Shown here in pieces: positions 43,534 to 56,494 of a stretch of 64,000 nt of DNA. This stretch comes from Cryptomeria japonica (taxonomy: Eukaryota; Streptophyta; Pinopsida; Cupressales; Cupressaceae): assembly GCF_030272615.1 (NCBI RefSeq), contig NC_081405.1, forward strand, positions 572,852,252 through 572,916,251, written 5' to 3'. The notes under the pieces were generated by a model that was given only the letters and a program-made list of their open reading frames with translations, did not search any database and was not told where the DNA came from. The position numbers were made by a program, and so were the translations under genes. Each line of letters begins with the position of its first letter. Within the stretch, counting starts at the first letter, position 1.

Positions 43534-44215
43534 GTATTACATCAAGAATTGTTTTGTAAATGTAATATCTTTAGGGAGCCAACCTAATCATAAGGTCTTA
43601 GGTTTTGTATAAATAATTGTAAGATCTTATTTTAAGATCATTATGAGTGTATGTGCGAATATTGAAGATCATATAAGTAGATCATTGTGCGAATCATTTG
43701 GATATTATCTAGAGGTTGAGGAAAGGTTATGAAGGTGTTTGACACTCATGGTCAAAGCTTAAACCGGTACTGAATCCAGCATTGTAGATGCTATTATGAA
43801 GCAATATATTGTTTATTGGATTTAACCATCCAATTGTAGTGTGTGACTCATATTTTGTGATTAAGCAGTGAGCTCTAGGTGATTGGCCTTTCTGCATGTG
43901 TAGACCCCATTATTGTATACACTTACTATCTGCAGTAGTATCATCTGATTGTGGGTAAGGTTTCCCACTGTGTTTTTTACCCTTACAGGGTTTCCACATC
44001 AAAATCTTCATGTCATGTGTTGTGAATGTTGTTTTCCTTTCTATTTCATGCATTAAGTTATATTGGTACTGCCATAATTGTTAATCTGTTTTACCGATAT
44101 TAAGTTTGTTTTACTGACACTAAGTTTTAAGTTGGATTAATTGGTTTTGGGTTGTAATTTATTGACAAGTGATTCACCCCCCCTCTGAGTTGTCCTTTCG
44201 GTTCCTAGCAATATC

Positions 44216-45754
44216 TATGTGTGTGTGTATGTGAATAATCTTCCTTATTAATTAATCAACAAATTGATATTAATGTTTTTATTAATTAAGTCAAAACACA
44301 AGAATAAATAATTAATAAAACGAGTTATAATTTAAAGGATGAATCAATTGAAATTACTAAATAAATATAATGTAAATTATTAATGAAATTAAATCATAGT
44401 TGAAGTAATTAATTAAAAGTAAGTTTCTATTTCTCATGAAGTTGGATGATGGAGGAAACTTTTTTATGCTGGAAAAATTCTAGAGGAAGTGGATTTTTTT
44501 GTTTTCTTTGTTTTTTTGGTTTTCTAAAAAAAAAAATTGAGAGGAAGGGGGGTTTTCTTTCAGATTTTAGATTCAACGTTTTTTCGGGTTGGCATTTATG
44601 TGTTGTTTCCCTGAGTAATGTATTCTCAATGTTCATCTGTGTGTGTGTGCCTGAAAGTGTGTGTGCCTGAAAGATTGAATTAAGAATTTTGTCTTACATA
44701 GTGAAATTTGTGTGCATTTATTGTGGATAGTTTTAAATAAATTTTTAAATCTAGACCATTCCTATTAGATCAACTTTTTCAGTTTTCTTTATTCTGGTTC
44801 TAAATTTTAAATTTCCAAACTTACCATGGTAAATACATATATATTTTCTGTCATATTTGTCCATACGTGATTCAAGAGTATTTTATGTGATTTCCTGGAA
44901 GACAGTTGTTCTATTTTTTTTTTGTTTAGCTACATGGGATATTTTTTTTTTTCGAAGGGGAGGGGCACACTATGTATGGTGGGGCTCCCTACCACCAACA
45001 TGGCGTAGGGAAATACTCCACACCATGGCATGGGGTTCCCATGCTATGGTGGGAGGTCCTTTCACCCACGTGGGGGTTGGATGTCACACACACCATAGCA
45101 TGGGAGTGGATACCCATGCCTTCTCCATACTCATTCTCTTTTGTAGGCATTGCCTTGCACTCCTTGTCATCCAACCTGCATCGTTTGCCTTGGTTGATTA
45201 TAATAGCTTGCAGATTTGTATTTTGTTGTAATGAAAAGTTATATTTTGAGATTTTAATTTTAGGGTTTTCTAGGTTGATGTTTATTTAAATTGAATGGTT
45301 ATAAGCCGTACATGATTTATTTCCTTTATGGAATGGTTTCGAGATTAGATTTTAGTGTTGAAATTATTTCATTTGTCTTGTCAGAATTACTGAGTTTTCT
45401 ATTATATTGATTTGTATAATTGCTAGTATGGCCATAATCCATAACTTATTCCTTTGGTATTGTTGTGGAGGTTAATTTTAGTTTTGGGAAAATACTTATC
45501 TCGTGCATGTATTTTAGAAATATTTATCCATAACACACAACAAGCTAATTTAATCTTGCCACTTTTCTTTACAAGGAGATGGAGGAGCACTTTTTAGTTT
45601 TTAATGTATAAAATTATAAATCTAATCTTCTTTATTGAGTTCTTTAATTAATAGTTATCTTTAAAAAAAAAAGGAAAAATATGAAATCTTTTCTTTTAAT
45701 TAAGCTTCTTCCTCTCTGCATCTTTTCTATTTTATTTTCTTTTATTAATAAAAT
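44216..45754 (+). other. non-coding stretch, possible gypsy leader
   Basis: I see no gene. It is AT-rich with GT repeats at 44217-44235 and 44637-44675. A GC-rich patch at 44955-45140 holds an inverted repeat (CACCATGGCATGGGG with CCATGCTATGGTG). It follows the primer site at 35086 once the nested elements are removed, so it may be the leader of a second gypsy copy. Confidence 0.45.
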
Positions 45755-45759
45755 ATTAG

Positions 45760-47420
45760 TGTAGCGTCGTAAATTGTACGCACTTGCTAGGGTGGTACAA
45801 TTTCACACCTAGTTTAGCACCCGCCTTGACGCATTTTGCATCTTGCATTGCATTTCCCCTTTAGCACTTAATTAATTAAATTAATTAGGTCTAAGGTCCT
45901 ATTTTATCATCTCCTATATCATAAAGTTGGGCCCTTTCATTAAAGTGTGTCCTTTTCATTTTATTCCTCCTATACATCATTTAATCAAAAACCCTAATTA
46001 GGTCCTATTTTGAACTTGGGGGGCTTGATTTCGGGGGTCAAAACATCTCGAAATCAGATGTAACTTCGGGATTCTCTCTAAAATCATCATATCCGACGGC
46101 CTTGAAAATTTGGTGAAAAGTTGTCGGGACCGTGGCGCTCGGTGCACATGGTCCCGGACATTTTTCCTGAAATTTTGGGAGCACGATCCAATCATAAAAT
46201 AAAGCTTAACCCCAAGAAATTGGCAGGATATTCAATCTCTAGGTCGGCCAAAAGATGAAATTAAGACCTAGGGTTTCATACATAAGAGCTCTCTTTCTTC
46301 ATTTGAAGGGATCCGAGTTTTGGTTTCCAAGGACCTCATATGCAGCGAAAGAGCAGATCTTTGAAGACTTCAACAACATTCAACGTCCATTCATCAAGCA
46401 TTCATCAATTTCATTCATCCATTTAGGGCATTGAAGACATTGAAGAGCAATAGGAGATTACCGACTGAAGATTGGCTTGTACTCCTCCCTTGAGGGTTGG
46501 GTATGATTTCATGTCTTTGCATAAGCTTCAATTACATCACTTATTCATGCTTTAGATCACTTTGCATATTGGTTTAGAGCATTTACATTATCATTTACAA
46601 GCAATTAGGGTTTACTTTCTAGGTTGCTCTAGTTTGCTTTCTTGCATTTAAGGACCTTGCACACACACTAGGTCTGCACACACAATACATTTTACAATAC
46701 AACTTGGCTATTCGTGGAGGTGGAAATCACCGAAGCGAGGGTTTGACTAAGGCAAAACCCTATATAGCCGCCCAAACACCTTTTCAGATATAAGTGCAGG
46801 TTTCGGGACTCAGACGACGCCGCAGGTTGCAGATCCGGGAGAAGCAGACTGAGACAGACATTCATACCAAATTTCAGAGCAAAAGACCAGGACAGGGGCG
46901 TGGGGCGCCCTGGTCCTGCCAGGACAGGGGCGCTGGGCGCCCTGGTCCCTGGGACAGGGGCCCTGGGCGCCCTGGTCCTCCTGACAGACAACATTTTTAG
47001 CATTTTTGACAGCTTTTCCAGAGTGCAAAATAGCAGTTTCCGGAGCAGTTTCAGGGGCAGAATCAGGACAGTGGTGCCCGCGCCCCCGTCCCGAACATTT
47101 TCATTCATATTTTAACTCCGGGTATGCATTTACATTCTTGTCTTATCCTTGTATTTACAGCTTTCCATTGTTCAAGTTCAATTCTGCAATCTTGTCATTA
47201 GTTCCTACTTGCATTTTGGGGTTAGGGATTGAACTTGCATCATTTTATCTTTCAATTACAACAAGGGAATAGAAATCCTAATAGATATCCCGTGGCTCTC
47301 TCTTTCACAAAAAGAAGTAGCCAATTGTGTGATATCTCTAGGCTCTTTCGTATTCCGCAAATGTGTGATTGAAATTGAGATTAGGGCATGTTTGCTTAGT
47401 GTCACTTTTTCTCCCACACA
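45760..47420 (+). repeat. solo LTR related to the gag-protease elements (1661 bp)
   Basis: It starts TGTAGCGTCGTAAATTG and ends CTCCCACACA, with ATTAG at both flanks (45755-45759 and 47421-47425). The start resembles the LTR at 35721. It carries the palindromic block at 46126-46160, a triple GC-rich array at 46886-46980 and a weaker copy at 47065-47095. No ORF is supported. Confidence 0.87.
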
Positions 47421-47712
47421 ATTAGTAAAGAAAAGTAACCTTAAATTTAGAAATACTACTTAAAATAATGTATTATTTCGTCATTATTATTTTTAAGTTT
47501 TAAAAATATATATTGTTTAATGTATAATCAAAAGCTAATTAATCACAACTTGATAGATTAGTAATAGTTGATTAATTCATATAATTATTGAAGTATGCAT
47601 TTTATGATTATATCCTTATTTGCATGGAATAGTCGTGTTAAGAAAATAATCAATTGTGAGCATGGGAGTAATAAATAGTTGTTTTGTTAAAATAACAATA
47701 ATTAGTTAGTGG

Positions 47713-48576
47713 AGGTGTGTTCATGCCACCTCTCTGGTAGAATTTTGGGAAATTTTGGGTAGGCCTCCTGCCCAGACTCCTTTTCTCCAAATTGTGTGGA
47801 TGATTGGTCCCTCCTTTATTATCTGGAATCTTTGGCTAGAGAGGAATTGAAGAATTTTTCAGGGAGTTGCTTTAGATAGAAATTTCTTGTGGTATAAGAT
47901 TTTTAATAAGCTTAGAGAAAATATTGTGGTTAAGTGTGATATCTCAATTACTGTTCCTCTTGAGGATTTGGATGTTGTTAGGAGGTTGAATCTGGTTGAT
48001 CGTGGTGTGAATTCTCCTTTTGGTAAGAAGTTGAGGAGGGCTAAGAAAAAAGTTCATAGAGAGGGGAGATGGATGCCTCCCCCCGAGGGAGTTCTAAAAA
48101 TTAATACCGATGGTTCTTCTAGCGGGAACCTAGGTCTAGATGGTACTAGAGGTGTTGGCAGAAATAGTAGTGGCCAAGTTGTGTTTTTCTTCTCTATATT
48201 TAAAGGGATTCACTCGAATAACCTTATGAAAGCTTTGACTATTCTCCATACGATTGGGAGAGGTTATGCTCTAGGGTGGAGAAGGATTGCTTGTGAATTT
48301 GATTCATAAATTGTGATTGATATGTTAAACACTCAATGTCTGGAGGAGGTTAATTGGCAGCTTGCTGTAGTGGTTAGACAGATTTTGAATATGTGTTCTT
48401 TTATGTATTTTATCTCTTTTAATAACATTCCTCATGAATGGAATAGGGTTGTGAATTGCTTGGCCAAATGGGCCACTAAGAACTCAAGGGGGTGGAGTAT
48501 GCAGGATTGGGGGCTCCTACCCCCAGATTATTTGGATACTCTGAACAGGTTGATTGAGGATGATCAAAAGTTGTAA
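47713..48576 (+). pseudogene. LINE ORF2 C-terminus with RNase H domain
   Basis: One frame runs from the truncation point, with TGA near 47851 and TAA at 48307 (in CEFDS then IVID, where Gln is likely). The linker reads FIIWNLWLERN. RNase H starts LKINTDGSSSGN, with the first Asp intact. The position where the family has Glu (A-E-A-L) reads M-K-A-L, so a catalytic Glu is now Lys. The end (EWNRVVNCLAKWATKNS) is the usual plant LINE RNase H end. Confidence 0.87.
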
Positions 48577-48714
48577 GTTTTATTTTGAGAAGTTTCTTTG
48601 GGACCTTTTATTTTCTATTGCTGGGTTCCCTTTTGTGGGATTTTGGTCCTCTTCTTTGTATTCCTGATTTTCCTTGAATAAATTTTTACCCTCTTTTTAA
48701 AAAAAAATAAAAAA
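47713..48714 (+). mobile_element. 5'-truncated LINE (L1-type), 1002 bp
   Basis: It ends in an A-rich tail (48699-48714) and is flanked by TAGTTAGTGG (47703-47712 and 48715-48724), a 10-bp TSD. The empty site is at about 3782-3791 in leader A copy 1. Only the C-terminal end of ORF2 is present, as expected from truncated target-primed reverse transcription. Confidence 0.92.
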
Positions 48715-50250
48715 TAGTTAGTGGGGTTAAAATTAATAATACTTTTAATTAATGGAGTAAAATGAAATATAATTTTATATGTTGTATTTTATAATTCATT
48801 GTGCTTACTCATGTGTTGATATTTTATTGGTAGTTTTACACCACTTGTCTAGTTATAGTTATTCTATAGTAGTTTGATTTATGGCTTGGTCATCCTTGTG
48901 TACCTTAGAGAGTGTTTTACCTGAGATAGGGATGTTTGTGTCCAAGCTATGTTGTTGGATTTGAACCCTTTGGAATCACATTTTTATTCATTATTAGATG
49001 ATGTTTTACGCTATGCCTTGGAGAACATTTTGAGTAGACTTAGTTTCATGAGGGGGAACTGCTCTCCATGAGGGCCAGGATCTTGAAGTGATCGTTGGGA
49101 TAACCCATTGGGAGAGTTGTTTAATAAGTGATAACCTAAATAATGAATTATAAGTTGGGTAGTTAATCACATTAATCAAGATAATGTTTACCCCTTCCAT
49201 GGTTTGAGTACTCGTTTAGGCTTAAGATGAGGTGGGAAGGCTTGGAATGGCAAGATCAACTACCTTGTCCTCTTGAGAGGTAAGTTGGTTCCACATGAAA
49301 CTTGTATGGGGGCAGGGGGTTGGGAGAGGCTGCCAGGATAGTTCAGGATGGATGCCAGGGCCTATGGAGACCTACCAGGATAACCCATACCAAGCTATGC
49401 AATGACACTCTCCCCTTATGAGCACTAGTGTCTTTCCCTTGTGTTGGTAGTCTCTGGTGCATTCTTGTTATGAGTTTCATCTATGTGTGTCTTGGTTATC
49501 ACTTTACCTACTAGAAGTGAGTTTAGACCATGTATTTTTTATCCTTTGTTTGTGTGTGTGAGGGCCTTATGTCTATCTCCTAGCATGAGGGGTGGTCCTT
49601 CGGGGTCCACATGGTTGGGTGGTAGTTGCCTTCTTCAATTAAGTAGTTTGTACCTAGTTATGCATGGATTGACTTCATTAATTCTTCAGTTTCTTCTCTT
49701 GGATATGGTCAACTTAGTGACTTAGGAGATTTCATTCATCTATCATATTATATTTATGTTTAAATTATATCTTTAATTGTATTATGTACATGCCTACGAG
49801 GCAAATGATGTTCTATGATGTAATCTCAATGTAAAGGAAATGAGGTTTAGGTGATATGTTTTATATTAGTAGATGGAAATATTGATCTTGTGAAATTAAA
49901 TGTTTACATGTTCTTCATTCATTACTTTGTATGTCGTAGGAACTATTGATATTGGTTATACAATGAATTTAGCTTTATAAGTTATTTGAATACAATGTAG
50001 TTTCATAATTTAGTTATATGTATAGATGGACTATTTTAATAGTTATCTTGATTATGCTCATTTATGAATCTAATGTTAACTTACTATAGATTTAATTTCT
50101 TTAAAGATGGTTGGGTGATATAGTAACATCATTGAGGAACCTTAGAGGATAGTGTAGTGGTTTCCTTCTGCTTGTGCAATTAAGCTTAATATTATTCTTT
50201 AACATATACATAATGTACACTTAAAATGTTTCAAAAAATAAAATATTTCA

Positions 50251-50774
50251 CTCTTATTTGAGTTTGTTTAGTTAGATCTTCCGAGGTTCCTTGGTGGGAT
50301 GTTGACATAGAAAAAGAGATAAATATATGAAATTATTCTCTAGATTAAGTATGCAATGGAATTGTGAATGTCTTCTTTTATTAGGTTATTGGGAGAAGCT
50401 AAAAGGTAGAAAAACAAGTGATAAATGTTGATATTTTTGATATTGTAGTAAATTTGTGTCTTGACTATGAGTGTCAGAGTATAATTCTTTCTACTACTAT
50501 TCATTCATTGAATTATTTTCTTTTGGGCTTGAAGAAACAATTCAAGGACATTTGGCTTGTTAATGTATGACAATTCTTATGGACAACTAGTAGATATATG
50601 AAGGTATTTATGTTATTTTCTATTTTTAAGATTTTTGATAGGTGGAGTTATAAATATGAACAATACATTTTTTGGCAATAAGAGACCCTTTTTATTTGAT
50701 GTTAAAGGCGGGGAAATATTTTGTATACAAGGAAATACTTATGTTTTTCCATCAATGAAAAAGGGGGAGATTAT
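50251..50774. other. unassigned stretch with copia-like 3' end
   Basis: No gene is recognised. The last 20 bp contain AAAAAGGGGGAGATTAT, a polypurine tract like that of copia elements, so part of this may be a copia spacer. Confidence 0.45.
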
Positions 50775-53342
50775 TGCACATATGAGTCTTTGTTGTCATT
50801 AATGTCAAACCTATTATTGGTTAGCTTGACTTATTTGTGGTTTGAATATTGGTTTGATTGTTGATTTGGTCTAGTTGTTATTTTGGTATGGTTTGGTTGT
50901 TGGTGCTACTAGTCTGAAAATGGTGTGATGTAGAAGTATACGATATTTGACAATATTTTGGTTGTCTTTAGTAGTGGTTGAGTTTGGATGTTGGTTCAGA
51001 TGTTTGCCTATAAGTAATACAATGTAATGTTATAAATTATGTATAATATGTTGAGTTTCTTTAGAATTATGTGGATATGTTGTGGAAATTCACTATATAC
51101 TTTTTGGATGGCTAATGTTGGTGATATGTGGTGTTTTCAAAGGATTAATATTTTCCATTTGGTTTGAAAGCTATGTTACTATCTCGGGTGAATGGTATCT
51201 TTGTCTAGAAGTATATGGTTGTATCAGATATGTATCAAATTGATATTTGGATTGATATAGAATGGTCATGATGTATCAACCTTCTTATTTTTTAGTTGAA
51301 TAGATGTTTCTCTATGAGCATTATCTATTACTATGAATCAATGTTGATGCAACTTTAGGACTTTGTAGAGGAATGCACTGTATTCCCCATCTTTATAGTA
51401 CTCTAAAGATGATTGGATTTGTTGGAATCAAGGAATATTGAGATGGTGGTGAATCAGTATTCTACAATTTTTAACTTTATTAACTTGTTCTTTCAACCAC
51501 TTAATGCGAATGAAGAAAAGTATAGTGCAAAAACACAAAGCAAAGATCAACAACACCATAACACCAAGATTTTTACGTGGAAACCCAATTAAGGGAAAAA
51601 CCATGGTGGGATTAAAACCCACAATATTAATATCCTCTGTTAGAAGTACAAAAATATTACATAAGGGGAATTCACGTGCACTCAAGCACACTGCCTAGAG
51701 CTCACTACTCAATTACAAGTAAGGGCTACAACCCTAAAAGACTCACTGCCTTACAAATGATTACATATAATAATTGGAATGTTTGAACTGATAGACAACA
51801 TCTACAAATGCCTAAAATAGTTTCGATTAAGAAAAAAATACTCTTCTCTGTTCTAATAATTTGTTGTATTCCAGAGCACAAATATTTCAACTGTGCATGT
51901 GAAATTGCACACAATCGCTCATACACACATCAAACATAATCTTCGATCCACAAAATGATCATATCAATTGGTCTAATATATTTGCAACATTAATTTTTGT
52001 CTCCATCATGTCGGCCCAAAAACTGCATAAAACACAAATGAAATACATTACCCAAGTTGGTTGAATCCGATCCAAAAACAATCAAGTGGACCCAAACCAA
52101 TTGTCTACACACTTCCCACATGTCGGCTTAATATCCTCAAACATAAAAATAACTACCAAAATCAGTTTGTATGATCCACACAAAGAATATTCACACGCTA
52201 TAGCTGATGAACACTTTTTTACTCAAAATCATGTCTATTGGATCTTCCATTTACACAAGACTCCACACCGAAGGCCATAAACCTAGAATAAGGCATATTA
52301 CATGACCACAATGCTTCTCTGAGATCCACAAAGAAAAATAAATAGCACAAATGATCCACTAACAAATAGAATTAATTATGACTTGCAAATAGAATATTTG
52401 ACACTAGTTGCCATCAATTACAACATCTATAAATACGTGCAATGTCTCTTGCCAATAGGATCATGTTCCTACTACATCATGCTTCCTTCGTGGTGATCTA
52501 CTTATCTTATTTTTGGGCCCAAATCAAGTGTTTGGGCAAGGAAGATTGGTTTGAACCAATTGATGTGTTTTGGTCCATGCAGTTGCATGTAGAACCTTTT
52601 TGAGGATAAATGGAAGGTGTGGAAACTTGGTGTAAGCCATCACACATCTTCTTTAACTTTCACATGCACTATTTTTTGGGTCAATGGTGCATATACATGC
52701 TATATTTTTTAGGCAACCTAATTGAGATTAGTGATGATCTAGTGGATATATAAAGATAAATCAAGTGAGATATAGAGTGAAATAGGTAGAGATAATGTGA
52801 AAGAGATGATATGGAGTGAAGTGAAGTAGGATGTGAATGTGATGCAAGTTTTTTGTGATATAGAGGTCTAGATGTATTATAGAGTAGAGATGAAGGATGG
52901 ATGAGATGAGTATAAAATATGATCTATTATCTACATGTTGGTATATTCTATTCTCCCTTGTAGTTTGATCTCTTATTATTATTGTATCAAGACAAATGTT
53001 TTTGTATCTTTCCCTGAAGAAGTGATCTTCAGTTGTGTATCTTTCCCTGAGGTTGTACACCTTAGCCTACAAGGCTGAAGTAGTGAGCTCTCTAGTCTAT
53101 GACCTAAATAATTATAAAATATTAATGGATATATTGTGAGTTGGATTCTCACCATGGTTTTTCTCAGTTTGGTTTTTCCACATAAAAATCTTAGTGTTCT
53201 TGTGTGGATGCATTTTTTGTTTCAGTTGTTTACTTTCATGTGCATATGATGAATGAATTTTATGGAATAAATGTTTTAATCCAATCAAGTTCTAGTATAT
53301 GCTGATTCACTTTCTTCTCTTATAATCCAATGGTGTTTAACA
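50775..53342 (+). repeat. probable copia LTR, split by a minus-strand solo LTR
   Basis: It starts TGCACATATGAG after a polypurine tract, has GTCATTAATGTC near its start and CACCATGGTTTTTCTCAG near its end, and may end GGTGTTTAACA at 53342. No clear TSD was found, so the right edge is tentative. Confidence 0.45.
51420..52457 (-). repeat. copia solo LTR, minus orientation (1038 bp)
   Basis: The plus strand starts TGTTGGAATC and ends GCCAATA, with flanks GGATT (51415-51419) and GGATC (52458-52462), one mismatch. The end TA would be a decayed CA. Strings such as ACGTGGAAACCCAATTAAGG are the reverse complement of copia LTR words, which fixes the orientation. An alternative right edge is ACAACA at 52425. 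Confidence 0.55.
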
Positions 53343-54636
53343 TTTAATTTATGGATGTATGGATGTTTATTTTTATGATTTATGTTTTTATACACCATTG
53401 GGTCATTATGTTGTGCTTTGACTATATATACATTGAGTAGGTATCCTTGACATGTGTGGAATGGTTATAGGTATAAGTTTATTTCTCCACCTACATACTT
53501 AGATCCAAGTTATTTCCTCAATAGTGGCTATATAGGAGATGTAACATTAGGTCATCCCTTGTCCAAACTTTGTCATACTCAATCTAAGTGTGATTTATGA
53601 CTTAGTTGGCTAGTGTTTATCCAAATCTATGTTCGGAGTTAATTGGAAATCCCTATGTTTTGAATTACCATTGCATGCATGATTTAAATAATTTCTTAAA
53701 TTTTGCATCTTCTATTAATTTATATATACTTTATTAATCATATTTTAATTACATGAAATCAGATTGAGGTAAAATATTTAAATGAAAGTTTAATCCCCTT
53801 CCAATTTTAAAATTATTTCTAAGTTTTAATAAATTTATTTCATATCTATTGGGTTATTTCTTGAACATTTTGTACAATCTTAGTTAAGTTAATTATTTTT
53901 CAAAAATTGCAAGGGTTGAGAATGTGTATTCATATTCAACTTAACTAAATTAAAAAATGCCTATAAAGGAATGAAAGTAAATTGGTTTCTTTATTAAACA
54001 GAGGATTTGAGAAATGAAAATAAAAATAAAAATATGAAATATAAAATGGGTCATAAAGAAAATAGACCTATATTTTTATTCATTGTTTTGTTTTGAAATA
54101 AATGGGTTCTCAAGCCCTCTTCTTAACAATTTTTGAAAATTTGATTATGGGAGAAAACATTAAGTGAATTTGATGGGATTTAAATGGATTAGATAAGAAT
54201 GAGAAGTGTGGTGCCACATATCTTTCCCTTGGTTATATATTGCTAAATAAAACATGTGAGAGTGTCAAGGAGGTCACATTACCACTACCTTCTCCTTTGC
54301 ATGTTCAAGATGTTGGGTGCCTAGGAGATACAATTATTTATTTGTTTTTGATTCATTTTATCACATTCTAAGTTTGTCATTTGTCAATTGAATTCTTGGG
54401 TATTTCTTAGATGTTTAGTATGTCCTTGGAACCAACCTTATCTTGGGTTTTCTCAGTTGTCGAGGTATTTGTGCCAACCCAGGACTACAATGCTTGATTA
54501 GGATTGCAATGCTTGGATTGGAATCCAAGACCATAATTAGACTCTAATTCTAGATTAAAGTTCTAGCATCTAGGCACTAGTGTCCCATCTAGTCTCTAGT
54601 GCCCTTAGTTGGTTTATTTTTCTCTTTCATCATTCT
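53343..54636. other. non-coding AT-rich stretch
   Basis: I find no ORF, LTR ends or repeats that I can assign here. It ends with ATTCT, the TSD of the next element. Confidence 0.5.
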
Positions 54637-55719
54637 TGTAATGGAGGGAATTTGACACCCCGGGAATGATGAATCCTCAAAGAGTGAATGGTCCTTTTGA
54701 TTACCTCTTTGAATGAGTGCAAAACTGAGAAAGGGGATAACACAATCATGCAAGGAGCATCAGATGCCCGACAAACATCTCTAGACAACTTTGCAGAGCC
54801 TCTGTCTATGGGGAAAGCGCAACGCGTTGTTGTCCTCAATGGATAGAGTGTAGAGTCTGAGCAGAAAACTCTGGATGCATGGACAAAATTTACGAAGCAA
54901 CTAAACAATATTGAAACTTGAGAAAAACATAGATTACATAACAGAATAAGGAAAATATTAAAGGTTAAGGAAATCTCACAACCGGTCAATGCTATGAAGC
55001 CTCCCACAAGATAATCTCCTTTTCACGAAGTTGTGCCTACACACATGCAAGAGAGAAAATGTTTGGGGTTGTTTTTTGTAGCCTACCTAAGTTAGACCCC
55101 CGTTTTAGTGTTTCCACCTCCATAGAGAACCCAAAAAGCCACAGGAAAGGAAAATGATAAAGAATATAATAAAGAAGGATGTAAAAACAAATACAAAGAC
55201 AATTATATGCTATTTGGTAATTGGAAAATAAACGAGATGTTGTAAAACCAAGATAGAGTTAGATTACTCCCTTAGTGCTTGGCAAGTGTTGGTATGCTTA
55301 ATAAACTTAGTAGCTTGATGATGTTGTAATAATGGTGGTGTTGTCTCCAAGAGTGAGTCTCCCATCTACCAAAAAGATCCTTTGGAAATGTCCCCAAAAA
55401 CAAGGATATAGCCTAAGGGATGAGTTTGAATGTTGGTGACCGCACAAGGAGGCATTGCAATTCCTTCCTGGCATGGGTCATGATGTCCCAATGGCCACTT
55501 ACTGGCTGGCAAGTTGGCGAGATGGTAGCATGTTGCGTGGACATCTCCATGCAACATCTATGTCTGTGAATCTGTTAGATTGGCAGAGTTGGTAATGCCA
55601 AACTGACATGGACTTCTTTGGTGGACAAAAGGAAAAGTTGGTGAACCTATCCTCTAAGTAGTGTGGGGGAGGTGCCACATGTCACAATTGCCACTAAGGG
55701 TGATATTTTTTACTCTATA
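54637..55719 (-). repeat. 3' LTR of the minus-strand gag-protease element
   Basis: The plus strand reads TGTAATGGAGGGAATTT to TTACTCTATA, where TA stands for the CA in the partner LTR. It aligns along its length with 61492-63678 except for the nested LTR there. It preserves the empty site near 54813-54819. Confidence 0.88.
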
Positions 55720-55734
55720 TTTTGCCCCCACTTT
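55720..55734 (-). promoter_or_regulatory. polypurine tract, minus strand
   Basis: The minus strand reads AAAGTGGGGGCAAAA directly before the 3' LTR, matching the tract at 42267. Confidence 0.85.
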
Positions 55735-56104
55735 GGCAAATATGTCTTCGTTAAGAGATGCGAAGCTAAAGTAGGAAAGGTAGAAAAGGTGAGGAGGAGA
55801 AAATATCATGATAGGGAAGTAGATGCTTGTTGATCAGATGAAGTTTCCCCCAGTGATATGATGCTAGAATTTTGCAATAAAAATTGGTACTTGTAACATT
55901 GACAACATGCTAGCTGTAGTCTAGCCTGATGGATGATAAGATATGATAAAAAAAGGTTGGAACAAATCGCAACAAGAACAAGCCTCGTTGTGGGGAAAGT
56001 CCCCGATGATGAAAAGATACAAGATAGGATGACTGTCATTGGTACAAGATACGTTTATATGGTTAGCATGATGTGCCATGCCAAGAGCCATATGATAGGG
56101 CATG

Positions 56105-56400
56105 ATAAGCTAGTATGGATGACCATACGAAAAGGTAAATTGGAATGCCAATATGGATAACCATATGATAGGGAAAATTGGAACGCCGATATGGATAACC
56201 ATATGATAGGGAAAATTGGAATGTCGATATCGATAACCATATGATAGGGCAAATTGGAACACTGATATGGATGACCATATGATAGGGCGAAATGATACAC
56301 CGACATGGGTAGCAAGGTGTTGGATTACCATGTGATAGGGTAGATAAGTTAGCCAACATGGGTAGCGACATGCTAGATTGCCATGCGATAGGGCAATTGG
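56105..56400. repeat. tandem repeat, unit about 52 bp
   Basis: At least five units share CATATGATAGGGAAAATTGG and GATATGGATAACC words, with growing divergence to the right. It lies in the 3' region of the minus-strand gag-protease element. Confidence 0.88.
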
Positions 56401-56494
56401 AATTGGAACATAGTATATTGGCCTTGAACAAGGCAAGAAAGATAATACAATTTGGTAAGATGGTTTAGCCCCCATGAAGGAAATATTTGGAACA

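Larger units (their letters stand above)
35294..44210 (+). repeat. copia solo LTR split by a gag-protease element
   Basis: The left piece 35294-35720 starts TGTTGGTATTATGG. The right piece 43534-44210 ends GTTCCTAGCA. ATATC flanks both outer ends (35289-35293 and 44211-44215). The pieces together make about 1.1 kb and align in order with the LTR at 2573-3603. No internal copia sequence adjoins it. Confidence 0.9.
47526..50250 (+). repeat. leader A, copy 2 (47526-47712 and 48725-50250)
   Basis: It matches copy 1 in order and length once the LINE is removed. It lacks the chromovirus and the solo LTR present in copy 1, so it serves as the empty-site reference. After about 50250 similarity to copy 1 fades and no gag follows. 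Confidence 0.8.

Noticed and set aside
46692-47115. Overlapping ORFs on both strands at the GC-rich triple array
   Set aside because: They lie inside the solo LTR 45760-47420 and reflect the GC-rich repeat.
52086-52280. 64-codon ORF in the minus-strand LTR
   Set aside because: It falls inside the copia LTR at 51420-52457 and has no known domain.
56055-56475. Several long overlapping minus-strand ORFs with repeated hydrophobic segments
   Set aside because: They come from the 52-bp tandem repeat read in different frames. The repeated peptide has no independent support.
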